Shown piece by piece: positions 35,918-45,094 of a stretch of DNA of 64,000 bases (within the stretch, counting starts at the first letter, position 1; each line of letters begins with the position of its first letter). The notes under the pieces were generated by a model that was not told where the DNA came from, ran no database searches, and saw nothing but the letters and a program-made list of their open reading frames with translations. Made by a program: the position numbers and the translations under genes. Origin of the DNA: Bacillus renqingensis (GTDB lineage: Bacteria > Bacillota > Bacilli > Bacillales > Cytobacillaceae); assembly GCF_016464375.1 (NCBI RefSeq), contig NZ_JADDIU010000001.1, positions 1 through 64,000 on the forward strand. Reading direction: 5' to 3'.

Positions 35918-37993
35918 ATGGACAAGCAGGATAAGAAAACTTCTCATATTCCTTTTCGATTAAACATGCTTTTTTTTAGTGTTTTTATCTTATTTTCCAT
36001 CTTGATATTACGACTTGGTTTTATACAGATCGTTCACGGAGAAAATTTTAAAAAGGACTTGGAAAGAAAAGAGGATATTACAGTTCGTTATCCCGTGCCA
36101 CGTGGGAAATTGTTTGACCGACAAGACCGCGTCATAGTAGACAACGTTCCAAAAAGTGCGATTACTTTCACAAATCAAGGGTTCAGTCAAACAGAAATGC
36201 TCAAAACAGCTGAACGGCTGGCAAATTTAATTGAGAAAAAGCCGGACAAAGTAACGGATCACGATAAACGACATTTTTGGATCTTGAAACACCCAAAACT
36301 TGCCGATGCCAAAATAACGAAACAAGAAAAAAACTTATATACTGCCAAAAAATTAACCGATAAAGACTTATATAAATTAAAAGTAGACCGGATTACGGCC
36401 GCAGAGCTTAAAGCATTAACAAAAAAGGAATTAGAGGTACTTGCCATCTATAAAGAGTTTTCAAGCGGATATAAATTCATCCCCCAGATGGTGAAAAATA
36501 AAAACGTGTCTGCAAAGGAAGTTGCGGTTGTAAGTGAATATCTTCAATCGCTGCCAGGGGTTGATACAACAACGGACTGGGAGCGTTCCTACCCTTTCCG
36601 ATCAACATTACGTTCTGTTCTAGGAAATATCACTAGTTCGGAAGAAGGGGTACCTGCTGAGCGATTGGAATTTTTTCTTACCAGAGACTACAACCGCAAC
36701 GACCGGGTGGGAAAAAGTCAATTGGAATCGCAATATGAAGAAATCCTATGCGGGCACAAGGAAAAAATAAAAAACATTACGGATAAAACAGGAAATGTCA
36801 TCGAAACCGAACCTATCTCAAATGGAAAAAAGGGGAAGGATCTTGTCCTAACCATTGATATGGAATTGCAAAAGGCGGTTGATAAGATTATTGAACAAGA
36901 GCTTCGGGCAGCGAAAAGATTGCCGGGAACCACTTTTACGGACAGGGCCTATGTTGTCTTAATGGACCCCTATACCGGTGAAATCATGGCAATGTCCGGT
37001 AAAAAGATGGTAAGAAACAGCAAGACTGGAAAACGAGAAATGCAGGATGATGCCTTGGGCACTTTCACGTCAACTTACAGTGTGGGATCTGCAGTTAAAG
37101 GGGCTACAATTCTAACCGGTTATAAAACGGGGGCTATTTCACCGGGAACTATGTTTGATGATGCCGGGATTAAGATTAAAGACACACCAATAAAGAAATC
37201 CTATGCCTATTTAGGAAGATTAAACGAGGTCAATGCATTAAAGAAATCATCAAACGTTTATATGTTCCGTACAGCGATTAGAATTGGAAAAGGGCATTAT
37301 GAATACGACAAACCCCTTCACTTTTCCAATAAAATGGCGTTTGAAACAATTCGAAATTCATTTGCCTCCTTTGGTCTCGGGACGCGAACAGGAATTGACT
37401 TGCCAAATGAACAAACCGGGTTCAAGGGGCAAAGCAAACTCCCAGGTTATTTGCTTGACCTTGTGATTGGCCAGTATGATACTTATTCAGCGATGCAGCT
37501 TGCTCAGTATGTCTCAACTATCGCCAATGGCGGATACCGAATGCGGCCACATATTGTGAAAGAAATTCGCAGTCCCACAGATGGATGTAAAAAACTCAGT
37601 CCCATCTTGAAGGAAATTCCACCTACCGTGCTTAATACAATTGATGTGGAGGATGAATGGCTGCACCGGGTCCATATTGGCTTTCGTAAAGTTATGCAGG
37701 AACCCGGGGGAACGGCTTACAAATTTTTTAAAGGGGCAAGGTATGCCCCCGCTGGAAAAACAGGTACCGCAGAAGCCTTTTATGATGGTCCGTTACGTAG
37801 TCACTATGGAAAAGAACCGCCTCAGGTTATGAATTTAAGTTTGGTCAGTTATGCTCCAAGCACGAATCCGGAAATAGCGATGGCGGTTATCGTTCCCTGG
37901 GCCTACCAAGGGAAGAATGATAATAAAGTAAATCTCAAAATCGGCCGAAAAGTGTTGGATACGTATTTTCAAATGAAACAGGGCTCCTTATGA
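35918..37993 (+). CDS. Class B penicillin-binding protein (PbpA/PBP2 family)
   Basis: Monofunctional DD-transpeptidase of 691 residues from the ATG at 35918. The frame is open from 35783, but the 45 extra residues do not look like a PBP start, and AAGGAAG precedes 35918. A membrane helix is at about 20-42, and the dimerisation/pedestal domain follows RYPVPRGKLFDRQ. Transpeptidase motifs are Ser391-Ala-Val-Lys394, SSN at 444-446 and KTG from Lys614. It matches elongation-type PbpA/PbpH proteins of Bacillus that crosslink side-wall peptidoglycan. Confidence 0.9.
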   Translation: MDKQDKKTSHIPFRLNMLFFSVFILFSILILRLGFIQIVHGENFKKDLERKEDITVRYPVPRGKLFDRQDRVIVDNVPKSAITFTNQGFSQTEMLKTAERLANLIEKKPDKVTDHDKRHFWILKHPKLADAKITKQEKNLYTAKKLTDKDLYKLKVDRITAAELKALTKKELEVLAIYKEFSSGYKFIPQMVKNKNVSAKEVAVVSEYLQSLPGVDTTTDWERSYPFRSTLRSVLGNITSSEEGVPAERLEFFLTRDYNRNDRVGKSQLESQYEEILCGHKEKIKNITDKTGNVIETEPISNGKKGKDLVLTIDMELQKAVDKIIEQELRAAKRLPGTTFTDRAYVVLMDPYTGEIMAMSGKKMVRNSKTGKREMQDDALGTFTSTYSVGSAVKGATILTGYKTGAISPGTMFDDAGIKIKDTPIKKSYAYLGRLNEVNALKKSSNVYMFRTAIRIGKGHYEYDKPLHFSNKMAFETIRNSFASFGLGTRTGIDLPNEQTGFKGQSKLPGYLLDLVIGQYDTYSAMQLAQYVSTIANGGYRMRPHIVKEIRSPTDGCKKLSPILKEIPPTVLNTIDVEDEWLHRVHIGFRKVMQEPGGTAYKFFKGARYAPAGKTGTAEAFYDGPLRSHYGKEPPQVMNLSLVSYAPSTNPEIAMAVIVPWAYQGKNDNKVNLKIGRKVLDTYFQMKQGSL

Positions 37994-38014
37994 AAGGTGC
38001 CCTGTTGAGTCTTT

Positions 38015-38140
38015 CGACAGTTGGCGAACGCCATCCGACAGTTGGCGGCGCCTGGACGACAATTGGCGGGTACCATACGACAATTGGCGGGTACCATGCG
38101 ACAATTATAAACGCCTATACGACAATTGTGTGCCCCTTTC
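38015..38140. repeat. Six-unit 21-bp tandem repeat
   Basis: Six consecutive 21-bp units start at 38015, 38036, 38057, 38078, 38099 and 38120, each beginning CGACARTT or a close variant. Units 3 and 4 (CGACAATTGGCGGGTACCAT plus one base) differ only in the last base; the outer units have diverged. It fills the gap between the class B PBP gene and the convergent molybdenum-hydroxylase operon. No spacers, so not CRISPR. Confidence 0.92.
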
Positions 38141-38145
38141 CTAGT

Positions 38146-38601
38146 CTACTCCCCCCTCATCACCGCTTTCACAGCTTTTTCAATCTCGATGTAACTGGTG
38201 CAGCGGCATATATTCGATTCAAGCCATTCTTTAATAGTTTGGTCATCAGCATCGGGATGCTGCTCAAGTAAAGAATGACAGTTCATGATAAATCCCGGTG
38301 TACAATAGCCGCACTGAAAGGCGAACTCCTTAACAAAGGCTTGTTGGATCGGTGAATCATGCAAACCTTCAATCGTTGTCACCTTTTTCCCAACCGCTTC
38401 AACTGCAAGCATTAAGCACGACTTCATCGGCCACCCATCCACATTTACGGTGCAGGCCCCGCAGTCCCCATTTAGACAGCCGGGCTTTGACCCTGTTAGC
38501 CCAAGCCTCCCCCTTAATGCATATAGGAGCGTATCCGAGGCACGAACGGTCGTAGGTCGATTTTCCCCATTGATGTGTAAGGTAATCGTTTGTAATGGCA
38601 A
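38146..38601 (-). CDS. Molybdenum hydroxylase small subunit, 2x[2Fe-2S]
   Basis: 151 residues. The plant-type ferredoxin cluster ligands are in CLNGDCGACTVNVDG (about 42-56) with C further on. The second [2Fe-2S] helical domain has CGYCTPGFIMNCHSLL (about 97-112) and NICRCTSYIEIEKAV (about 130-144). It carries electrons from the Mo centre to FAD. Third gene of the L-M-S operon. Confidence 0.92.
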   Translation of the reverse strand: MPLQTITLHINGENRPTTVRASDTLLYALRGRLGLTGSKPGCLNGDCGACTVNVDGWPMKSCLMLAVEAVGKKVTTIEGLHDSPIQQAFVKEFAFQCGYCTPGFIMNCHSLLEQHPDADDQTIKEWLESNICRCTSYIEIEKAVKAVMRGE

Positions 38602-38630
38602 ATTCTCTCACCGTCCCCTATTACAATCTA

Positions 38631-39497
38631 TTAAGCTCCCGCTCGCTCTAACGCTGAAAGTGCGTCAACTAACAAATGCCGTAACACAAATAGACGATAG
38701 TCAGCTGATCCTTCTACATCCTCTAAAATCGGTTTTGGCAGGGCAGAAAGGGCATTATCAACTCTGGTCTCTGCTGCTTGCCCCCATCTGTTTAAATAGG
38801 TTTCCACTTCAGGCGAACGAAAGGGAAACGGACACAGTCCACTAATCGCTACCCGCAGCTCCTGCCCCATTTTCAAGGCGGCCAGCGTGATTAACGGATA
38901 ACCGGTATCCCACTGCTGGCGGCGTTTCACCGCATAAAACGGCGCCTCAATAAACCTTTTATCGGTGGAAGTTTGAACGAGAAGTTCACCTTTTTTCAAT
39001 CGTAACTGTTCTTGAAAAATTTCGTTTATTTGAATCGTCTTTAATCCTTCTGGACCTGCGATTATCAGCTCGCTATCCGCAAGCAAAAACGGTAATACTG
39101 CTTCCCGGTAAAAAATTTGCGCGCAAATATTGCCGCCTAATGTGATCTTTCCCCGGGCAGTATGGTCGGCGACTTCACTCGAAACGCTAGTCAATAACGG
39201 AAAGGGATTAGCTTCCTCCAGCTGCGTTAAAGTCACCGCACTACCGATTAATAACTGATGGTCGCTAAACTGGATCATCTGGCATTCAGCAATCTCCTTT
39301 ATGTCAATGACTGCTTCAGTATAGGCCAAATCAATTCTTCCCAGGGTGATCAATTCTGTTCCCCCTGAAAAAAACATCGGCTGTTTTCCCTGTTGATCTA
39401 GATACCGATAGAGCTCCACGGCCTCCTTTAAGTTTTTAGGCAAGTAATAATCGAAGTCGAATGGAAGCACTATTTGAAAGTCTTCTTTGCCCGCCAA
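38631..39497 (-). CDS. Molybdenum hydroxylase FAD subunit
   Basis: 288 residues, the CoxM/XdhB-type FAD-binding domain. PFDFDYYLPKNLKEAVELY is at the start, FSGGTELITLGRID is the first FAD pyrophosphate loop and TLGGNICAQIFYREAVLPFLLA the second. It overlaps the large-subunit gene by 28 bp. Electrons pass from the iron-sulfur subunit to FAD and then to an acceptor. Confidence 0.9.
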   Translation of the reverse strand: MAGKEDFQIVLPFDFDYYLPKNLKEAVELYRYLDQQGKQPMFFSGGTELITLGRIDLAYTEAVIDIKEIAECQMIQFSDHQLLIGSAVTLTQLEEANPFPLLTSVSSEVADHTARGKITLGGNICAQIFYREAVLPFLLADSELIIAGPEGLKTIQINEIFQEQLRLKKGELLVQTSTDKRFIEAPFYAVKRRQQWDTGYPLITLAALKMGQELRVAISGLCPFPFRSPEVETYLNRWGQAAETRVDNALSALPKPILEDVEGSADYRLFVLRHLLVDALSALERAGA

Positions 39498-41788
39498 ATA
39501 AACTCCGGTATAAGCGGTAAACAGTTGAGCGGCACCCCTGCTGCCAGTGACAAGGCATTTCCAAGCGCTCCGGGCATCCCCATTAAACCATGTTCCCCTC
39601 CACCGCGTGCCCCGTAAGGAGAATCAAGATGGGGCGTTTCTACAAAACCAACTAAATATTCTGGATTTTCCCCATACCTCAGCGGCCGATAGGTCCTCAG
39701 CTGTGGGTTTAATACACGCCCAAGTTCATCAAAATAGAAGGTTTCTCGACCCGCAAAAGCAAGCCCCATACTCATTGCCCCCATAACCTGACCAAGGGCT
39801 GCCTTTTCATTCATTACCTTACCAATATCTAAAACAGTACAAGCCTTTATTAGCCGGTACGTATAATCCCGTTTATCAAACTCTATTTCTACTCCATAGG
39901 CAGCGGGAGCCCATTCAGGTCCTGGCTTTCCTTCGCCTGTCTCTGGATCCAGGTGGGTAATATGGCGTAAAATAAACTTTCCTGTACCAATGATTTGTCC
40001 GCCAATACTGTTTCCATTTGGATACTGGTAGCCATAGACGATATCTTTAAAATCCAAACCAATAGAAGGATCATCTCTTAAGAAAACACGGCTATCCGCA
40101 ACGACTAAGTCCTCCTCAGGTGCTCTTAACACACAGGAAGCGACCTCTTTCAGCTGCCTTATCACATCGTCTGCAGCTTGTAACACCGCCCTTCCCGCCA
40201 TATAGGTTCCCCTGCTTGCGACCGTTTTCCAATGCTCTGGTGTTGTTTGGGTATCCACTTCCATCCGGACATGTATGCGATCAACATCCATTTTCAATTT
40301 TTCAGCCAAAATTTGTGCCAGAATCGTCTTTGTTCCCGTTCCAATCTCAATTACACCGGACATTAAATTGATACTGCCATCACGATTAAACGTTAAGATT
40401 GCCCCAGAAGGAGCATTCGCGTCGATGGTTGACGTCTTCCAGCTGCAGCTGACCCCTTTCACACGGATGATTCGTTCATTCACTTCTTTTATTGCACCTT
40501 CGTCCCATTTGATTAATTCCCTTACTTTTTCTATACATTTTCGTAAATCGCCTACGTTACTCCTCGTCAGCTTTACCCTTGTCGGAGTCGTATCCCCAGG
40601 CTTAATTGCATTGATGTATCTCAATTCAAGCGGGTCGATATTTAATTTTTGTGCCAAGATATCCATTGTCCGTTCAATCACGAACGAAAGCTCAGAATGG
40701 CTATAGCCACGGAATGGCGATGCATATGGATGATTCGTATACATGCAGTATGAGTCACACCAGACATTTTCGATATTGTACGGACCGGTACAATCCACTG
40801 CACCTGACCTTGACACATCGATGGCTTTGTCGGAATAGGCCCCGCCGTCCCACCAAAAGCGAATTTCTGCTGCCTTGATCATTCCATTTCGATCGGCCCC
40901 TAATTTGACAGTGGCATCCAAGCCAATATGACATGGTGATGTCAGAATATCTTCTTCCCTCGTATTGAAAATCTTCACCGGCCTGCCGCCCACTTCCTTC
41001 GAGGCCAAATAAGCGAGCACCTCAAGTTGGACGGCAGCCTTTCCACCGTATGCCCCGCCAACTAGCGGGGTATGGACGATGATTTTGCCCATATCTTCAC
41101 CAAAATAATCGGCGATTAATCTTTTTGCCATAAATGGGGCTTGCGATGCTGTCATGATGATAATCTTTCCGTCCGGAAAAATTTCGGCAGTGGCACATCT
41201 TGTTTCCATTGCCGCATGATCAGATGGGGCAAATGAAAAGCTTGCCTCAACCACTGTCTCACTCTCAGCCCAACCCTTTTCCATCTGTCCTTTGCGAATT
41301 TTTGTATGGGTGGCAATGTTGGTGCCTGGCACCGGATAGGAATCCGCTTCTTTCTTATATTCGCCTAATCGTTCATGAACAAGAGGGGCTCCCTCCTGAA
41401 AGGCTTCTGTTGGTGAGTTGACGACGGGTAGTAATTCATATTGTACGTTGATTAAGTCGGCAGCTGTTTTGGCCTGTGCCGGTGTGTCGGCAACAACAAG
41501 GGCGACAGGCTCACCATGATAGCGCACCTTATCTACTGCAATCGGCGGCCGGTCGCGAATGGTTTCGCCAGTGAGCGGATATCGTTTTCCGGCGATAATT
41601 GCCCTGACTCCAGGAACCTTCCAGGCATTAGCTGTATCTATGTTGACGATTTTTGCATGTCCGTATGGACTGATCACCATCTTTCCTGACAACATTTGAA
41701 CCGATTCAAAATCATCTGTATATTTCGCCCGTCCTGTTACTTTATCAGCGGCTTCTTTACGAATAACACTTCTTCCGATTACCTCCAT
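39470..41788 (-). CDS. Molybdenum hydroxylase large subunit (xanthine-dehydrogenase family)
   Basis: 772 residues from an ATG at 41788 preceded by AGGAGG at 7 nt. It has the N-terminal RSVIRKEAADKVTGRAKYTDDF, molybdopterin-binding motifs (GGAYGGKAAVQLE, GVIEIGTGTKT) and a catalytic-Glu region GARGGGEHGLMG at about 735. The loop that carries Cys in aerobic CO dehydrogenase reads YASPFRGYSHSE, so it is not a CO dehydrogenase, and it differs from the FRGFG-P-Q form common in xanthine dehydrogenases. Substrate is therefore open: a purine or another N-heterocycle or aldehyde. No XdhC-type maturation gene is adjacent. Confidence 0.88.
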   Translation of the reverse strand: MEVIGRSVIRKEAADKVTGRAKYTDDFESVQMLSGKMVISPYGHAKIVNIDTANAWKVPGVRAIIAGKRYPLTGETIRDRPPIAVDKVRYHGEPVALVVADTPAQAKTAADLINVQYELLPVVNSPTEAFQEGAPLVHERLGEYKKEADSYPVPGTNIATHTKIRKGQMEKGWAESETVVEASFSFAPSDHAAMETRCATAEIFPDGKIIIMTASQAPFMAKRLIADYFGEDMGKIIVHTPLVGGAYGGKAAVQLEVLAYLASKEVGGRPVKIFNTREEDILTSPCHIGLDATVKLGADRNGMIKAAEIRFWWDGGAYSDKAIDVSRSGAVDCTGPYNIENVWCDSYCMYTNHPYASPFRGYSHSELSFVIERTMDILAQKLNIDPLELRYINAIKPGDTTPTRVKLTRSNVGDLRKCIEKVRELIKWDEGAIKEVNERIIRVKGVSCSWKTSTIDANAPSGAILTFNRDGSINLMSGVIEIGTGTKTILAQILAEKLKMDVDRIHVRMEVDTQTTPEHWKTVASRGTYMAGRAVLQAADDVIRQLKEVASCVLRAPEEDLVVADSRVFLRDDPSIGLDFKDIVYGYQYPNGNSIGGQIIGTGKFILRHITHLDPETGEGKPGPEWAPAAYGVEIEFDKRDYTYRLIKACTVLDIGKVMNEKAALGQVMGAMSMGLAFAGRETFYFDELGRVLNPQLRTYRPLRYGENPEYLVGFVETPHLDSPYGARGGGEHGLMGMPGALGNALSLAAGVPLNCLPLIPEFIWRAKKTFK

Positions 41789-42028
41789 CCATATCCCTCC
41801 TGCTACCATGAACCTATGCGAAATGCCTCACCGTAAACCAACTAGATTGCCAGATTAGAGTAAACATCCAATGCTATTATATTAAGTTGATGGCTATTCC
41901 TAGAATGAAAAGATTTATTTTAAAATATTGTGTTATCTGTTTATTCCCAAATTAAACAAAAGGGTATAGAGAAGGCCATTTAATGGAAATGATTAAATAG
42001 GTAAATGTTTTCCGAAGGTGGATTTAAA

Positions 42029-42817
42029 ATGGACAACTATACGAATGATAATAGTGCCAGGCGCTATAAAGCCCATGTCAGCATTCTTGGAACTACCCAA
42101 CTTCATTTACGCAATCCTTATATCATTGCTTGGTGGTCAGCAGCATTCCCTGGATTCGGACATATGCTTTTGTCTAAGTATCTTAGAGGATATGCATTAT
42201 TTATTTGGGAAGTCTTCGTTAACATGAAAGCCCATGTTAATCTTGCAATGATTTACTCATTTCAAGGAAATATCGATATGGCGAAAGAGGTATTGGATAC
42301 CAGATGGCTTCTGATGTATATCCCTGTTTATCTCTTTGGTATATGGGATAGTTATCGGACTACAGTAGATATGAATAGAGTGTATCTTTTAGCGGAACGA
42401 GAGGACCACCGTTTTAATTCATTTTCATTAGGATCATTAGAAATTAATTACCTGGATAAGCGAAACCCGCTTGTCTCTGTGATGTGGTCGTTGTTTATTC
42501 CCGGTCTAGGGCAGCTCTATATTCACAGGATTTTGACAGCATTTTTTGTCATCGTGTGGTTAGTCTGCTTTTTTTATTATTCACATGTTCAAGAGGCAAT
42601 TTCCCTCTTGTTTTTAGGAAAAATGAAACAAGCTACCTCCGTTTTAAAGGCAGAATGGCTCTTATTTATCCCTTCACACTACGGGTTTGCAATATATGAC
42701 TCTTATATTAGTACGGTTGAGAATAACAAACTTTTCGAAAAGGAATTAAGAAATTATTTAAAAAATAATTACCAATCATCAGATTTCCAAATCATAAGAG
42801 GACAAAAAGTGACGTGA
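42029..42817 (+). CDS. Membrane protein of unknown function with internal duplication
   Basis: 262 residues from the ATG at 42029, with GGTGG 7 nt upstream. The frame opens earlier, at 42005. Two similar halves are visible: NPYIIAWWSAAFPGFGHMLLSKYLRGYALFIWE near residue 30 and NPLVSVMWSLFIPGLGQLYIHRILTAFFVIVW near 145. Each is followed by an amphipathic stretch, then WLLxxIPxxYxFxIxDSY. So it is a duplicated unit of about two helices plus loop. Divergent from the hydroxylase operon and 6 bp from a second membrane protein gene, with which it probably forms a pair. Confidence 0.7.
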   Translation: MDNYTNDNSARRYKAHVSILGTTQLHLRNPYIIAWWSAAFPGFGHMLLSKYLRGYALFIWEVFVNMKAHVNLAMIYSFQGNIDMAKEVLDTRWLLMYIPVYLFGIWDSYRTTVDMNRVYLLAEREDHRFNSFSLGSLEINYLDKRNPLVSVMWSLFIPGLGQLYIHRILTAFFVIVWLVCFFYYSHVQEAISLLFLGKMKQATSVLKAEWLLFIPSHYGFAIYDSYISTVENNKLFEKELRNYLKNNYQSSDFQIIRGQKVT

Positions 42818-42823
42818 TGAATT

Positions 42824-43282
42824 TTGCAGATTTTTTCAACATTTGAAGTGAACAGTTATCTAGAAATGGCAATTTCAACCTTAGAAAAAAACGGAGTAAA
42901 AAAAGAAAGCATATTTGCTGTTCCTCTAGATAATCGAACAGAAGAACGTAAGATTTTCGATTCCATTCATCGTTCAGACGGTATATCTCTGATTGATATA
43001 GGAATGGGACTTGCTACCGCCTTTGCGGTTATTGGAGCGAGTGTAGGGTTTAAATTAGACTGGGGCCCCATTTATTGGGGGCTGATAGGTGCATTTACAG
43101 GATTTGTTATTGGCTTGGCGATAAGACTTTTTATCCAATTGATACTAAAGAAAAGGAAAAGGGTTTTAAAAGGTAAACACTCTGAAATCATTTTGATTAT
43201 TGATTGTGAAGAAAGACAGGCTGAGTTAATAGAGAATATTCTATGGGAGCACTTTGCCCTTGGTATAGCTAAAGTAAAATAA
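42824..43282 (+). CDS. Membrane protein of unknown function, partner of the preceding gene
   Basis: 152 residues starting with TTG, only 6 bp after the previous stop. The N-terminal 55 residues are soluble and resemble a small sensor or regulatory domain (STLEKNGVKKESIFAVPLD). Two helices follow at about 60-110 with a Gly-rich GMGLATAFAVIGASVG and GLIGAFTGFVIGLAIR hairpin. The C-terminal 40 residues are soluble and end in a conserved-looking IIIDCEERQAELIENILWEHFALGIAKV. No family recognised. Confidence 0.65.
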   Translation: MQIFSTFEVNSYLEMAISTLEKNGVKKESIFAVPLDNRTEERKIFDSIHRSDGISLIDIGMGLATAFAVIGASVGFKLDWGPIYWGLIGAFTGFVIGLAIRLFIQLILKKRKRVLKGKHSEIILIIDCEERQAELIENILWEHFALGIAKVK

Positions 43283-43452
43283 TAATATACTTAAAAAAAT
43301 TTAGCAGGTAAAATTCATTCATTTTATCCCCCTCTTTTGAGATGATTATTAACATACACCAGCTAGTTGGAGTTCAGGTTTTTTGAATGAATGATACTAG
43401 TTTTTTTGTATGATAGGACCTATTTAAATTTTTTAAAGGGGAATGACAAGGC

Positions 43453-44823
43453 TTGAAAAAAAACCGGACATTATTTTTAGCAGCAGTTGCCTCGGGTACG
43501 ATGTTAAACCCGTTAAACTCATCAATGATTTCACTAGCATTACACAGCATCCAAAAGGATTTTCAGCTTTCATTTACGACGGTTTCCTGGTTAATTTCGT
43601 CATTTTATTTAGCCAGTGCCGTTGCCCAGCCGGTAACCGGTAAAATTGGCGATATTTTCGGTCGCAGAAAGACCTTTTTAGGGGGACTTGTCCTTGTCGC
43701 CCTATCGGCAATTGGGGCGCCCCTTTCGACAACTTTCCTCATGCTGCTTTGTATGCGGCTTGTTCAATCGATTGGTTCAAGTGCTATTTATCCGTCAGGT
43801 ATCGCATTAATTCGTGAACATATCAAGGAAAGGCAGGCTTCGGCCTTGTCCGTACTTGCGATATTTGCCTCAGCGATGGTCGCACTTGGACCAACCATCG
43901 GTGGCTTCTTAATCGTCTGGGGCGATTGGCCTGCGATTTTTTGGGTCAATTTTCCGTTTGTAATCATTAGCTTTGTACTCGGCTGGTACATGTTCCCCAA
44001 GGACGTTAAAAAGGACAAGGATACGATGAAAAGATTGTTTGCTCATCTCGACTTTCTCGGAATTGGCTTTTTTGCTGCGGGGATGGTATTTTTCCTTTCG
44101 TTTTTATTATCCTTTGAAGCAAACATCCATTATCCTTCAGGCCTGTTGGGGATCATCTTTTTTGTTCTTTTTGTCTGGAGAGAATTAAAGGTTAAAGAGC
44201 CTTTTATCGATGTCCGAATCTTTAGATCGCAGCCAAAACTGGCTTTAGTATATGCCCAGTTCATCTTTTTGAATATCTTTTTCTACTGTTTATTTTTCGG
44301 TCTGCCAAGCTATTTTCAGGAAGTAATGGGGTTAAGTGTGGAAACAAGCGGCCTGTTGATGTTATTTATGTCAGGGGTTAGTATCATCATCTCAACGATT
44401 ACTGGAAAATGGGTCGATAAAATGGGAGTTCATCAGCCCATCATCGTCGGTGCCTTTTTATCGATTATCGGAGGCCTGGCCTTTACCTTTTTCTTTGTCG
44501 GCGCCTCCTATCCGGTCCTTGGAATTATTTTATCGATTATGGGATTGAGCTACGGAATTGGCAATGTCGTACTTCAGGTTGCAATGTTAAAGGAAAGTCC
44601 AAAAGCGATTATTGGCACTACTTCAGGATTATTTCAAACATGCCGATATTTAGGATCGATTTTATCTTCCATCGTTCTTGGTGTCATTTTTGGAGCGGAA
44701 ATTTCAGCAGCAAAAATGAAAATCGTCGGAGAAGTATTAATCGCCACCGGTTTTGTCAGCTTATGTATGAGCTTATGGTTTTCGAAGGAAACACTTACCT
44801 TCTATAAAATGAGGCGGGAGTAA
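43453..44823 (+). CDS. MFS multidrug-type transporter
   Basis: 456 residues, beginning with TTG. About 14 hydrophobic segments, with the early SMISLALHSIQKDFQLSFTTVSWLISSFYLASAVAQPVTGKIGDIFGRRK carrying the MFS loop motif G-x3-D-x2-G-R-R. This places it in the DHA2-like drug:proton antiporter group. No TetR or MarR gene is adjacent. Substrate unknown. Confidence 0.88.
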   Translation: MKKNRTLFLAAVASGTMLNPLNSSMISLALHSIQKDFQLSFTTVSWLISSFYLASAVAQPVTGKIGDIFGRRKTFLGGLVLVALSAIGAPLSTTFLMLLCMRLVQSIGSSAIYPSGIALIREHIKERQASALSVLAIFASAMVALGPTIGGFLIVWGDWPAIFWVNFPFVIISFVLGWYMFPKDVKKDKDTMKRLFAHLDFLGIGFFAAGMVFFLSFLLSFEANIHYPSGLLGIIFFVLFVWRELKVKEPFIDVRIFRSQPKLALVYAQFIFLNIFFYCLFFGLPSYFQEVMGLSVETSGLLMLFMSGVSIIISTITGKWVDKMGVHQPIIVGAFLSIIGGLAFTFFFVGASYPVLGIILSIMGLSYGIGNVVLQVAMLKESPKAIIGTTSGLFQTCRYLGSILSSIVLGVIFGAEISAAKMKIVGEVLIATGFVSLCMSLWFSKETLTFYKMRRE

Positions 44824-44944
44824 TTTTTTCTTAAACTTTTCATGCTTCGGTCATAGTTTGTTCATATTCTTTCGTTACGATATACACATGGTTCAAGAAA
44901 AGAACCTTTCAACCTCCACCCCCTTTATATAGATTTTTTTGGAA

Positions 44945-44974
44945 ATGCCCGGCATATGCCGGGTTATTTTTTTT
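44945..44974 (+). terminator. Terminator after the MFS gene
   Basis: CCCGGCATATGCCGGG palindrome followed by TTATTTTTTTT. It lies 120 bp past the MFS stop; nothing convincing is coded between. Confidence 0.75.
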
Positions 44975-45094
44975 GTTTGGATTCCACAAGGACAGTTGGC
45001 TGGGAATGTAGAAATATTGTAACAAAGCTTCCATCCACTGGCTAATAGACATTTTATAATAAATCTATAGAAATAAAAAATTAATTGGAATCTG

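Noticed and set aside
38015..38140. Possible CRISPR array
   Set aside because: Units are directly tandem with no spacers, only 21 bp long, and there are no cas genes.
37990..38271. Plus-strand ORF with 7-residue repeats (TTIGGYH)
   Set aside because: It is the translation of the 21-bp intergenic repeat and runs antisense into the molybdenum-hydroxylase small-subunit gene; it has no Shine-Dalgarno.
39470..41788. Aerobic carbon monoxide dehydrogenase
   Set aside because: The loop reads SPFRGYSHSE, without the Cys of the CO dehydrogenase active site.
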